Source: JAHFJA01 sp964357385
GTDB lineage: Bacteria > Patescibacteriota > Patescibacteriia > JACQRZ01
Assembly (NCBI GenBank): GCA_964357385.1
Contig: CAYHKW010000028.1
Span: forward strand, 1-12,685
Direction of reading: 5' to 3'
DNA: 12,685 nt
In this document: positions 5,185 to 12,685 of the stretch, one piece after another
How the letters are laid out: each line of letters begins with the position of its first letter
How positions within the stretch are numbered: the stretch's first letter is position 1
Position numbers and translations under genes: made by a program
Notes under the pieces: generated by a model
Databases searched by the model: none
The model's input: the letters and a program-made list of their open reading frames with translations, nothing else
What the model was told of the DNA's origin: nothing

Positions 5185-6051
5185 CTAATTCACCCTTGAA
5201 ATCACAAAATCAATGATTTCTTGAGAATTTTTCTGCAACATCATCATATGCCCGTTTCCGACGAACCCATAGTCAGCCAGCCAAAAGAACTTCGAATCAA
5301 CGCCATTTTTTACAAAAAAATCGTTAATTCTTTTGTCTCTATCATGTGAATGGCTGATATCCTGATCCCCTGTAAAGATATAAATTTTGGGGTTGTGCTC
5401 TTTAATTTTTACAGTATTAACCTTAATTTGAGCACCATTGATATTCATTCGTTCATACATAAGCTCGCTGGGCACACTCACAAGGCTTTCCTGATATTCG
5501 TTTAAAAACTCTTCAGGAAAATGAGGATTATTTTTTCCGATTGCTTTTTCTTTAATCCACGACATATCAGCGATCCAATTTTTTTCTCGAGAAAAAGTAT
5601 AGGGAACCGCATTTAAATGAAAAACTGAAACCGTTTTGCCGTTATCAGATACGGTGTACTCTGGAACATCTTGTATGTTGCCAGGAGGTGCTGGCGCAAT
5701 AGCGATGATTTTCTTAACCAATGCACTTTTTTCTGCCAATTTCCATCCAAAGACACCTGAGGCAGAATGAGTTAGTAGGCATACGTCTTTTTTAATTTTG
5801 TGTTCGATAAAATCAAAGAGGGCATCGACAACAAACATTGAGTTAAAAATACCCTTGTTTGATTCTGTAGCAAGAGAATGCCAATTAATTGCATACACAT
5901 CAAATCCAATGTCTGACAAATTTACTGCCCAACCCCCCCCGTCAGAAGTTTTCAAAAAATGCTCTTTAGTGTGCGCCAGTCCAGGGATACAAATGATGGT
6001 ACCTAAAGTAATGTTCTTTTTTGATTTTAAAAAAGTATAATCTGATAGCAT
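5185..6051 (-). CDS. Alpha/beta hydrolase-fold protein
   Basis: This 288-residue protein has the order of an alpha/beta hydrolase. A first strand and oxyanion region lies at about 17-25 (GTIICIPGL). The nucleophile elbow is LLTHSASG at 92-99 (Ser96), the acidic region is IFTGDQD at 225-231 (Asp229 or Asp231), and a late GNGHMMM places His268. The elbow has Thr instead of the first Gly of GxSxG. No signal peptide is seen, so it is probably cytoplasmic; the substrate is unknown. The ATG at 6051 has the best ribosome site in the window, GAGGAGG, eleven bases upstream and overlapping the stop of the RNase H gene. The methyltransferase frame begins two bases after its stop, so the two may act together. 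Codons 38-40 contain a run of eight G: one base more or less would end the protein at about residue 50 or 42. Confidence 0.85.
   Translation of the reverse strand: MLSDYTFLKSKKNITLGTIICIPGLAHTKEHFLKTSDGGGWAVNLSDIGFDVYAINWHSLATESNKGIFNSMFVVDALFDFIEHKIKKDVCLLTHSASGVFGWKLAEKSALVKKIIAIAPAPPGNIQDVPEYTVSDNGKTVSVFHLNAVPYTFSREKNWIADMSWIKEKAIGKNNPHFPEEFLNEYQESLVSVPSELMYERMNINGAQIKVNTVKIKEHNPKIYIFTGDQDISHSHDRDKRINDFFVKNGVDSKFFWLADYGFVGNGHMMMLQKNSQEIIDFVISRVN
5933..5940. repeat. Homopolymer C8 (G8 on the coding strand) inside the hydrolase gene
   Basis: Eight C on the plus strand encode Gly38-Gly39-Gly40 of the hydrolase. By reading the shifted frames, seven G would give a stop six codons on and nine G a stop about fourteen codons on. 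Both would remove the whole catalytic region. The present length keeps the gene open. Confidence 0.9.
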
Positions 6052-6059
6052 ATTATTAT

Positions 6060-6473
6060 TTACCTCCTCAAATGCTCATCAATCGCCTCATTCACCAATC
6101 TGTCGGCGTGCTTATTTTTTTCACGTCGCACATGGGTAAACGTAACCTTTTTAAATTCAGTAGTGAGATTCCAGACTTGTATAAAAAGCTTAGCCAAGCC
6201 AGGATCTTTGACCTTGTATTCTTTCTTCATTTGTTTTACAACAAGCTCGCTATCTAAATAACACTCAACTTCATCGGCGCCTACTTCAAGCGCACCCTCA
6301 AGTGCCATAATCAACGCCTTATACTCTGCCTGATTATTGGTCGTTTCGCCAATATACCGTTTGTGTTCGTGAACAATGTCGGTACTCAAATCATGCACAA
6401 CTGCGCCAATACCCGCAGGACCCGGATTGCCTCGTGCTCCTCCGTCGGTGTAGGTTGTTACTCTTTTTGACAT
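6060..6473 (-). CDS. rnhA: Ribonuclease HI-family protein
   Basis: This 137-residue protein has the RNase H fold and cuts the RNA strand of RNA-DNA hybrids, for example primers and R-loops. All four catalytic acidic residues are present: Asp10 in YTDGGARGNPGP, Glu50 in NNQAEYKAL, Asp74 in YLDSELVVKQM and Asp124 in NKHADRLVN. His114 in FTHVRREKN lies in the usual position before the last Asp. It is shorter than E. coli RNase HI (155) and fits the compact RnhA-like proteins that lack the basic handle. Its start overlaps the end of recJ by 16 bases, so translation is probably coupled. The pairing of RecJ and RNase H suggests joint work in primer removal or repair. Its TAA directly follows the AGG core of the next gene's ribosome site. 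Confidence 0.93.
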   Translation of the reverse strand: MSKRVTTYTDGGARGNPGPAGIGAVVHDLSTDIVHEHKRYIGETTNNQAEYKALIMALEGALEVGADEVECYLDSELVVKQMKKEYKVKDPGLAKLFIQVWNLTTEFKKVTFTHVRREKNKHADRLVNEAIDEHLRR

Positions 6474-8239
6474 AGTCGCATATCCAATAAGTTAATCTGC
6501 AATTCCTGTTGACCGTTCCATTTGTTAATATCTAATTCACCTAGTATATCGACTAAATCTCCCGTTTGGAAGTCCGCGGTCTGGACACCCATCGAAAACC
6601 CTATTGCGCGTCGTTTTGTTCCCTCTTGTGAAAACGTACAGCGCACATGCTGACCTGATTTTCCCATCACGGAAATATGTTCGATCATCACCTTTTTAAT
6701 ATGAAAAATAGGCTTTGTGTTCTGTTGTCCAAACGGTTCCAGTTGGTTGATTGCATTGACCAAATCCCAAGAGACATCAGACAGACTAATGGTGCTGTCC
6801 GCTGTGATTGCGGGGCGTGTGTCAGTTGATGCGAGTAACTCTTTTACTTGAGGAACTATGTGAGCACGAAATGTGTCAAAATCAATATCTTCTTTCAGAG
6901 CAATACCGGCCGCTGCCGCATGCCCGCCATAGTGATGAAGTACGCCTGATATGCGGTTAAACACCTCAAGAATGCTGAGTCCTGGCACACTTCTTGATGT
7001 CCCTTCGATAAGATCGCCTTTTTGAGTGCACAACACTACTGGTTTTGAATATTTATTACTGAGTCGTCCCGCAACAAGGCCTAATACGCCCATCGGCCAC
7101 TGCGGATTGTAGGCACACAATATAGGGCTATCAGATTCAATATCGGCAAGTACCGCCATCTCTGCTTCATCAGCAAGTTTTGTTGATACTTTGCGTCGAA
7201 AAATATTGGTTGCTTCAATTTGTCGGGAAAGGTCGTCTGCGCTTTCGTTATTTTTTGCCGTAAGAAGATCAAAAGCCATGCGGGCATGCTCAACGCGTCC
7301 CGCCGCATTGATACGCGGTCCTATATCAAAGCCAATCATTTTTGCTGATGGTTTTTGTCCTACCACCCCTGCTTGTGCCATAAGAGCCTTTAATCCCGTG
7401 CGTACCGTCTTTTCTAGTACAATAAACCCATAATGTACTAATGCCCTATTCTCATCTACCAAAGGCATACAATCAGTGATCGTCGCAATTGCCACCAAAT
7501 CCAGTTGCCATTTCTCATAGGCACTCCAATTGATGGGATTACCCATACTATCGCGTGCTACTAAACGACGCTCAACCAGCACTGGCTCGTCCATTGTGCG
7601 GATCAATGCCTGTGAAAATTTAAACGCACTGCCTACTCCGGCTAAATGGTCGAATGGATAACGATCCGCATGGACGCGCGGATGAATAATCGCATGCGCT
7701 TTTGGCATACGTGCAGGGTCAGTCGGTTCTGTATGATGATCAGTGATAATAACATCAATCCCCAGTGTATTGGCATGATCCACCTCATCGGTATTGGCAA
7801 TACCACAATCCACCGTGATGATCACCGCGCACCCCTTTGCTTTTAAACTATCAAGTGTTGGTATACGCATGCCATATCCTTCTTTTTCTCGGTGCGGCAG
7901 ATACACCTCAACGTTGGCACCCAGAAGTACCATGAGTTCGTACAGCAATGTACTGCCACATACCCCATCCGCATCATAGTCGCCATGAATAACAATCAAT
8001 TCGTTGTTCTCAAGAGCACGAGCGATACGAGCGACGGCCTTTTTCATGTCATCAAACAAAAAAGGATCGTTCACATCCCTTTCGTAATTAGGATGCAAAA
8101 AACGATCCACGGCCTGACTACCGACAATTCCTCGTTTTGCAAGAATAGCAACGAGAATAGGATGCAGTCCTTCAGTAATAATTGGTTCAGTTAACAGCTC
8201 TCCCGGCGGTAGAATCCAGTTCTTGGTAATAGTGGGCAT
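6458..8239 (-). CDS. recJ: Single-stranded-DNA-specific exonuclease RecJ
   Basis: The 593-residue protein matches RecJ, the 5'-3' single-strand exonuclease used in recombinational and mismatch repair. The DHH phosphoesterase domain has HGDYDADGVCGSTLL at 85-99, VDCGI at 143-147 and TDHHTEPTDP at 166-175, the signature DHH. HLAGVGSAFK at 198-207 and ATITDCMPLVDENR at 252-265 follow. The DHHA1 domain (about 350-455) ends in HHYGGHAAAAG at 435-445, and a C-terminal OB-type domain spans about 475-590. Length is typical and all metal ligands that I can place are present. The ATG at 8239 lies three bases after the stop of the surface protein gene and has only a weak ribosome site, so coupling is likely. 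The downstream RNase H gene overlaps it. Confidence 0.96.
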   Translation of the reverse strand: MPTITKNWILPPGELLTEPIITEGLHPILVAILAKRGIVGSQAVDRFLHPNYERDVNDPFLFDDMKKAVARIARALENNELIVIHGDYDADGVCGSTLLYELMVLLGANVEVYLPHREKEGYGMRIPTLDSLKAKGCAVIITVDCGIANTDEVDHANTLGIDVIITDHHTEPTDPARMPKAHAIIHPRVHADRYPFDHLAGVGSAFKFSQALIRTMDEPVLVERRLVARDSMGNPINWSAYEKWQLDLVAIATITDCMPLVDENRALVHYGFIVLEKTVRTGLKALMAQAGVVGQKPSAKMIGFDIGPRINAAGRVEHARMAFDLLTAKNNESADDLSRQIEATNIFRRKVSTKLADEAEMAVLADIESDSPILCAYNPQWPMGVLGLVAGRLSNKYSKPVVLCTQKGDLIEGTSRSVPGLSILEVFNRISGVLHHYGGHAAAAGIALKEDIDFDTFRAHIVPQVKELLASTDTRPAITADSTISLSDVSWDLVNAINQLEPFGQQNTKPIFHIKKVMIEHISVMGKSGQHVRCTFSQEGTKRRAIGFSMGVQTADFQTGDLVDILGELDINKWNGQQELQINLLDMRLCQKE

Positions 8240-8242
8240 AGC

Positions 8243-9268
8243 CTAACGCTTGTCTTCAGTGTTTTCTGAAAGAAAATCCTTCATTGCTTTTTCTTTTGAC
8301 TCGCTCTTAACATGTTGATTAGATTCTTTTTCCTGTGATTGTTTGGTTTTTTTCCAAAATAGATATGCAAGGAGGAGGAGTATTAACACAGCAATAATAC
8401 TTCCCATAAGCAGCATAACGTACATATCCAAATTTTTTACTGTAGTAATCAAATTCGCTATCGGGGTGGGTTTATTAAATTTTGTATCAGGAATAATGGC
8501 TGAATCTGATGCCGCACTGGGACCAAGGATGGGCTCAGAATCGTTTGCTGCAGTGGTTGCATCTCCGCCATAAGGAGGAACCGTGCGCTGCTCTTCTTGT
8601 GCAAGAACAGGGAGTGCTGATCCAGAACTCGCAGGAATTAACGCGGCATACGAGGTATTTTTTTTAGTTGAAGTACTTCCTGAAGCAGATGTATTGGACC
8701 CAGATGTAGATGAAGAAGTTGCAGCAGACGCACCACCAGAACTTCCTTGCGAAGGTGATGAATTTGAAGTGGTAGTAGGTGTCGGTGTTGATGAAGGATT
8801 TGGTGTGGGGGCAGGAGGAGGTGGTGGAAGCGGCCTCTCAGTTACGGTAAATGTTGTTGAAACAGTCTGATTATTCGAGGTATTTTGATCAAGCGGGGTG
8901 CTATCAAGAATGCGAAATTGAATATTATAGGTCCCCTCCTCTGCTACCCAGTCTACCCATACATCTTCAGGGGCTCCACTGGCTTTTGATGAGAGCGGAA
9001 TAGCCTCCCCAATTGCGTTTACTCCTTGGAAAAATTGCACGTACCCTTTTGTATCTTTATTACCAACATTTTCTACTGTTCCATAGACGCGAATCTGATC
9101 ACCAACATAAAACGGTTGCGGTTGTGAAAAGCTAATCCCCGCGCTGCGAACAGAAATATCATAATCAAATTGAGCTGCATTCAAGTACGGCAAAACCGAA
9201 AACATAACCATACTCACCAAAACCATAACACTAATAATAATCCAGAGGATTCGATGTTTTTTTCGCAT
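8243..9268 (-). CDS. Membrane-anchored CARDB-domain surface protein with Ser/Thr/Pro linker
   Basis: This 341-residue protein has a basic N-terminus and a hydrophobic helix at about 8-28, acting as a signal peptide or anchor. A beta-rich domain at about 35-143 resembles CARDB (adhesion-type, immunoglobulin-like): DQIRVYGTVENVGN, then VQFF, then NNQTVSTTFTVTE. A low-complexity region follows, starting with polyproline (147-152) and rich in Ser, Thr, Gly and Ala to about 205, and continuing as a flexible stalk to about 275. A second membrane helix lies at about 283-305 and a charged cytoplasmic tail (KKTKQSQEKES...) to the end. The picture is a folded head held off the membrane by a stalk. No LPxTG or lipobox is seen. 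It sits four bases after lepA and three before recJ, with no Shine-Dalgarno site. Its function is unknown; adhesion or envelope structure is an inference from the domain. Confidence 0.82.
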   Translation of the reverse strand: MRKKHRILWIIISVMVLVSMVMFSVLPYLNAAQFDYDISVRSAGISFSQPQPFYVGDQIRVYGTVENVGNKDTKGYVQFFQGVNAIGEAIPLSSKASGAPEDVWVDWVAEEGTYNIQFRILDSTPLDQNTSNNQTVSTTFTVTERPLPPPPPAPTPNPSSTPTPTTTSNSSPSQGSSGGASAATSSSTSGSNTSASGSTSTKKNTSYAALIPASSGSALPVLAQEEQRTVPPYGGDATTAANDSEPILGPSAASDSAIIPDTKFNKPTPIANLITTVKNLDMYVMLLMGSIIAVLILLLLAYLFWKKTKQSQEKESNQHVKSESKEKAMKDFLSENTEDKR

Positions 9269-9272
9269 AGGG

Positions 9273-11084
9273 TTAACGACGAAGAAGTTTTAAAAATGTA
9301 TCAGTAGGAATTTCTACTTTTCCTCTTCCGGATGCTTTAAGACGCTTTTTCCCTTTCTTTTGTTTTGCAAGAACTTTTTGTTTTCGAGAAACATCGCCCC
9401 CATAAAGACCCGCTGTAACGTCCTTGCGCATTGCAGAAATGCGCTCTGCGGCAACCACCTTACTTCCCACGGCCGCCTGCAATTTTATTTCAAATTGCTC
9501 TCGCGGCAATGATTCTTTCAGTGCATTGACGATTTTTTTCCCCACTGTGTACGCCTGGTCGCGGTATACAATGGTTGCCAATGAATCCACCCGTTCTTCT
9601 GCAACAATAACATCAAGGCGCACCACATCTGCATCTCGATAGCCGATGACTTCATAGTTCAAGGATGCATATCCAGAAGAGACACTCTTTAATGTATCAT
9701 AAAAATCAACCAAAATCGAGGCGAGTGGAAGTTCGAAGTGTAAAATAACCCGACGATCGCTTCCCACTGCGGTATTACTGAGATATTCGGTGTTGACATA
9801 CATACCTTTTTTCTCTGAAACCAGGGACATAATACTGCCGATATATTGTTCAGGAGAGATAATATCTGCTTTCGTCCATGGCTCTTGGATGACCTGCATG
9901 CTCCCCGAATCAGGAAGTTCAAGAGGGTTGTGAATAATTTCCTGTTTCCCCCCTTGCAAAGTGACTGAATACGCGACTGATGGAGTTGTTACAACAAGGT
10001 CAAGATTATATTCTCGCTTTAAACGTTCCTGGATAATTTCCAAATGAAGCAAGCCAAGAAATCCACAACGAAAACCATAGCCTAATGCTGGAGAGTGTTC
10101 TGGTTCATAACTAAACGCGGCATCATTGAGTTTTAGCTTTTCAACACCATCGCGCAAGTATTGAAATTGATCTCCTTCCCGACAAAATAGTCCGGCATAT
10201 ACCATTGGCACTGCGGCACGGTATCCTGGCAATACTGGCGCATCAGGGCTAGAAACAAGGGTTATTGTGTCCCCCACTGCACATTCTTTTACGTCTCGAA
10301 GTCCGGTAACGATGTATCCAATTTCTCCTTCTTGCAAGGCAGGTGCTGATACCATTCGAGGGCGGAAATAACCAACATCCAAGGCCTCTGTTTTTGCAAC
10401 TGTTTGTCGCAGGAGTACCATGTCCCCCTTTTTTATAGACCCCTCAATAACACGAATATACGCTACAACACCGCGATATTCGTCATATAGTGAATCAAAA
10501 ATCAATGCACGGGTGCCCGCATTTCGCTGTTCTCGACTGGTTGAAGGAGGAATCACCTTCACAATCACTTCAAGCAGCTCCTTAACACCTTCCCCTGTTT
10601 TTGCTGATACTCTTCGCACATCCTCAGGCTCACACCCCAACAAATGGACTAGTTCTTGCGTTACTTCTTCGGGACGCGCACTCGGCAAGTCAATTTTGTT
10701 AATCACGGGAATGATGGTGAGATTTTGTTCTAATGCCAAATAAAGGTTCGCAAGTGTCTGAGCCTGGATTCCTTGCGTTGCATCGACTAATAACAGTGCC
10801 CCCTCAACTGCTGCCAAAGAGCGTGATACTTCATAGGTAAAATCAACATGACCCGGCGTGTCAATCAAATTTAAAATATACGGGGTTCCGGCTACTGCAT
10901 ATTCCATACGAGCAGGCTGAAGTTTGATGGTGATTCCTCGTTCACGTTCAATATCCATTTGATCAAGCATTTGATCTTTCATTTCTCGTTTTGAAACCGT
11001 GCCGGTAACTTCAAGTAGCCGATCTGATAAGGTCGACTTTCCATGGTCAATGTGGGCAATAATACAAAAATTACGGATGTTCAT
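9273..11084 (-). CDS. lepA: Elongation factor 4 (LepA), ribosome-associated GTPase
   Basis: The 603-residue protein is full length for LepA/EF4, a translational GTPase that binds ribosomes and affects elongation or initiation under stress. G motifs are intact: AHIDHGKS at 10-17, RGITIK at 49-54, DTPGH at 75-79 and NKIDLP at 129-134. Domain II and the EF-G-like domains follow, with GYGFRCGFLGLLHLEIIQERL in the middle. The LepA-specific C-terminus has a basic KQKKGKKRLKASGRGK stretch and ends in the PTDTFLKLLRR tail. The ATG at 11084 is two bases from the mreC stop, and the CARDB gene starts four bases after its own stop, so it appears to be co-transcribed with the mre genes. Confidence 0.98.
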   Translation of the reverse strand: MNIRNFCIIAHIDHGKSTLSDRLLEVTGTVSKREMKDQMLDQMDIERERGITIKLQPARMEYAVAGTPYILNLIDTPGHVDFTYEVSRSLAAVEGALLLVDATQGIQAQTLANLYLALEQNLTIIPVINKIDLPSARPEEVTQELVHLLGCEPEDVRRVSAKTGEGVKELLEVIVKVIPPSTSREQRNAGTRALIFDSLYDEYRGVVAYIRVIEGSIKKGDMVLLRQTVAKTEALDVGYFRPRMVSAPALQEGEIGYIVTGLRDVKECAVGDTITLVSSPDAPVLPGYRAAVPMVYAGLFCREGDQFQYLRDGVEKLKLNDAAFSYEPEHSPALGYGFRCGFLGLLHLEIIQERLKREYNLDLVVTTPSVAYSVTLQGGKQEIIHNPLELPDSGSMQVIQEPWTKADIISPEQYIGSIMSLVSEKKGMYVNTEYLSNTAVGSDRRVILHFELPLASILVDFYDTLKSVSSGYASLNYEVIGYRDADVVRLDVIVAEERVDSLATIVYRDQAYTVGKKIVNALKESLPREQFEIKLQAAVGSKVVAAERISAMRKDVTAGLYGGDVSRKQKVLAKQKKGKKRLKASGRGKVEIPTDTFLKLLRR

Positions 11085-11086
11085 AA

Positions 11087-11890
11087 TTATTCTTGAGGCA
11101 ATAGTATACTCACTATATTCAACTGGTCGTAACGAATAGGAGGTGAAATAGAGGCTTTGGCAAATAACTCTGCATCATTGCGATGAACCTGGTCGATCGT
11201 ACCAATCACTAAGCCGCCCGGTATACCATTTTCAAATCCTGATGTAACAACAATGTCAGAAGGATTCATTGTTTCGTTGGATGGAATCGTATCCATAATA
11301 ATACCCAAGCCAAATTCTCCCTTCACGAGCCCCGTTGCCTTGGCATTATTTGATAATGACGCAGCAAGGGTACTTCTACGATCGTTGAGAAGAATCAATT
11401 GACTGGTAGTGTCAGTCACAAATGCCGTTTTACCAATTAGAATTCCATTACTCGCGATCACTGCGTATTGTTCTTTAATTCCGTCTGAAAGTCCTTTGTC
11501 AAGTATGAATGCATGAGTGCCGGGTTGGTTAACAATTCCCACCACTCGAGCAATGATTGTGTGTTGCTGATGAGAATCGGTGTAGCCGGAAATTTCTTTA
11601 ATCTGCTCCAGATCATGCAGGCTCTGATTTAAACGCGCATTTTCTTCCGTGAGTGCATTGATACGATTCTGCATTTCTCCTGTTGGTATGGCTTGACTAC
11701 AAAAATATCCAGAAAACCATGAAGCTGACGACGATTTTTTTTGATACAACGGAGCACCAACCGCATTAATACTGGTTTGTACAAGGCGCTCAAGCGGTCG
11801 AATTAACCCTGTATAATGTGCAATCACCACAACAAACAACACAATAACTATAATAATAGCACTTCTCATCGATGAAAAGGGATTATTCAT
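11087..11890 (-). CDS. mreC: Rod shape-determining protein MreC
   Basis: This 267-residue protein links the MreB cytoskeleton to the wall-synthesis machinery. It has a short cytoplasmic N-terminus, one membrane helix at about 9-27, a coiled coil at about 72-100 (MQNRINALTEENARLNQSLHD) and the two-lobed beta domain. The latter includes ARVVGIV at 114-120, LDKGLSDGIKEQYAVIASNG at 130-149, LLNDRRSTLAASL at 167-179 and the late VVTSGFENGIPGGLVIG at 214-230. The order and length are typical. It starts three bases after mreB. The usual next gene, mreD, is absent; lepA follows instead. Confidence 0.93.
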   Translation of the reverse strand: MNNPFSSMRSAIIIVIVLFVVVIAHYTGLIRPLERLVQTSINAVGAPLYQKKSSSASWFSGYFCSQAIPTGEMQNRINALTEENARLNQSLHDLEQIKEISGYTDSHQQHTIIARVVGIVNQPGTHAFILDKGLSDGIKEQYAVIASNGILIGKTAFVTDTTSQLILLNDRRSTLAASLSNNAKATGLVKGEFGLGIIMDTIPSNETMNPSDIVVTSGFENGIPGGLVIGTIDQVHRNDAELFAKASISPPIRYDQLNIVSILLPQE

Positions 11891-11893
11891 ACA

Positions 11894-12685
11894 TTATTTA
11901 TGTCCGGTTGCTGGAATCATAACGTTTTTCAAAAGCTCTTCATCAGTCAACAATAAGGCAGTACCCCGTACCACACAGGTGAGCGGGTCTTCAGCAATAG
12001 TAACAGGAACTCCCGTTGCTTGGGCAATGTGCTCGTCAAAACGATAGAGAAGCGCACCGCCACCCGTAAGGAGTAGGCCGTGTTCATAGATATCAGCAAC
12101 CAGCTCAGGGGGCGTGTGCTCAATCGTTGTTTTGATATTCTCAACGATGGTGTAAATAGTGCGGGACATAGCATCACGAATTTGGCTATCCGTAACCAGG
12201 ATTTCTTTAGGAAGACCAGTTAACAAATCTCGACCACGGAGTTTCATCGCTAATGGTTCAATAAGAGGTAGAGCCGATCCTATCTTTATTTTTGCCTGTT
12301 CTGCCGTCCGCTCACCAATCAGCAAATTAAAATAGTCGCGTACATATCGAATAATATCCTCATTAAGCTCATTACCAGCAATTTTCAATGATTTTGATGA
12401 TACAATACCTCCCAACGAAATCACTGCAATGTCAGTAGTACCGCCCCCCATATCAATAACCATATGCCCCTCGGATGACTGCACAGGAACCCGAGCACCA
12501 ATCGCGGCCGCCACTGGTTGTTCGATAAGAAACACCTCGCGTGCGCCTGCACCAATCGCGGCATCCTCTACCGCCTTTTGCTCCACTTCAGTGATATCAA
12601 GCGGAACGCCAATAATAACCCGAGGGCGCGGCATCAGAGTCATTGATTCTCTATGAACCTTGTCAATGAAATATTTCAACATTTT
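11894..12685 (-). CDS. mreB: Rod shape-determining protein MreB, N-terminus outside the window
   Basis: 263 residues of MreB, the actin-like filament protein that directs rod-shaped wall growth, are visible; the frame is open at the right edge, so the methionine at 12682 is internal. By comparison with the about 340-residue family, roughly 80-90 N-terminal residues are missing, including the first phosphate loop. Visible features are PRVIIGVPLDITEVEQKAV at about 20-38, IEQPVAAAIGA, the second phosphate loop VIDMGGGTTDIAVISLGG, the KIKIGSA region, and the adenosine-binding GLLLTGGGALLYRFDEHI. It is the first visible gene of the long minus-strand run; its promoter would lie beyond the window. 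Confidence 0.97.
   Translation of the reverse strand, partial: KMLKYFIDKVHRESMTLMPRPRVIIGVPLDITEVEQKAVEDAAIGAGAREVFLIEQPVAAAIGARVPVQSSEGHMVIDMGGGTTDIAVISLGGIVSSKSLKIAGNELNEDIIRYVRDYFNLLIGERTAEQAKIKIGSALPLIEPLAMKLRGRDLLTGLPKEILVTDSQIRDAMSRTIYTIVENIKTTIEHTPPELVADIYEHGLLLTGGGALLYRFDEHIAQATGVPVTIAEDPLTCVVRGTALLLTDEELLKNVMIPATGHK

Noticed and set aside
745..12685. UGA recoded as a sense codon, as in some related candidate phyla
   Set aside because: Core proteins run full length with no in-frame TGA and end at family-typical positions, so the standard code fits.
1..12685. CRISPR array, tRNA, insertion sequence or prophage
   Set aside because: No spaced direct repeats, cloverleaf with a T-loop consensus, transposase or phage gene was seen on either strand by eye.

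Overview
The window looks like a chromosomal segment from a small-genome bacterium, most likely of the Candidate Phyla Radiation (Patescibacteria). This is inferred from moderately AT-rich DNA, gene gaps of only a few bases, few recognisable Shine-Dalgarno sites, short or absent mRNA leaders at the visible promoters, an mreBC locus without mreD, and small orphan proteins. No marker fixes the lineage further. The standard bacterial code fits: core genes end in TAA or TAG at family-typical C-termini with no in-frame TGA, and only two accessory genes end in TGA.

Block A (1-2730, minus strand): the RNase P RNA gene (rnpB, about 2195-2730) has its own consensus promoter. It is followed 22 bases later by a polyprenyl-phosphate sugar-phosphate transferase (745-2172) and then a GT4 glycosyltransferase cut by the left edge. 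These two enzymes would start and extend a lipid-linked surface glycan. No terminator is visible between rnpB and the sugar transferase.

Block B (2781-4211) is an accessory islet. It holds a one-gene unit of unknown function (2812-3315) with its own promoter, Shine-Dalgarno site and intrinsic terminator. Next come a minimal nucleotidyltransferase gene (3435-3869) and, divergent on the plus strand, a three-helix SemiSWEET/PQ-loop-like membrane protein (3939-4211). The last two are driven from a 69-base spacer whose promoters place both transcripts at or next to the start codons.

Block C (4220-12685, minus strand) is a tightly packed run transcribed in the order mreB (5' end outside the window), mreC, lepA, a CARDB-type surface protein, recJ, an RNase HI gene, an alpha/beta hydrolase and a class I methyltransferase. 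Gaps are 2 to 8 bases except for one 16-base overlap. It joins cell-shape, translation and DNA-repair functions with a distal pair of less conserved enzymes.

The most notable signal is in that distal pair. Each gene carries an uninterrupted run of eight G (coding strand) near its 5' end, the two longest G/C homopolymers I see in the window. In the hydrolase a one-base change would truncate the protein at about residue 42-50. In the methyltransferase the run lies in the 17-base spacer of a candidate promoter, directly beside the -10 box. This arrangement suits phase variation, but it is unproven and sequencing error must be excluded. Other points worth checking are an enlarged RNase P RNA and a slippery A AAA AAA heptamer in the nucleotidyltransferase gene that opens a longer -1 frame.
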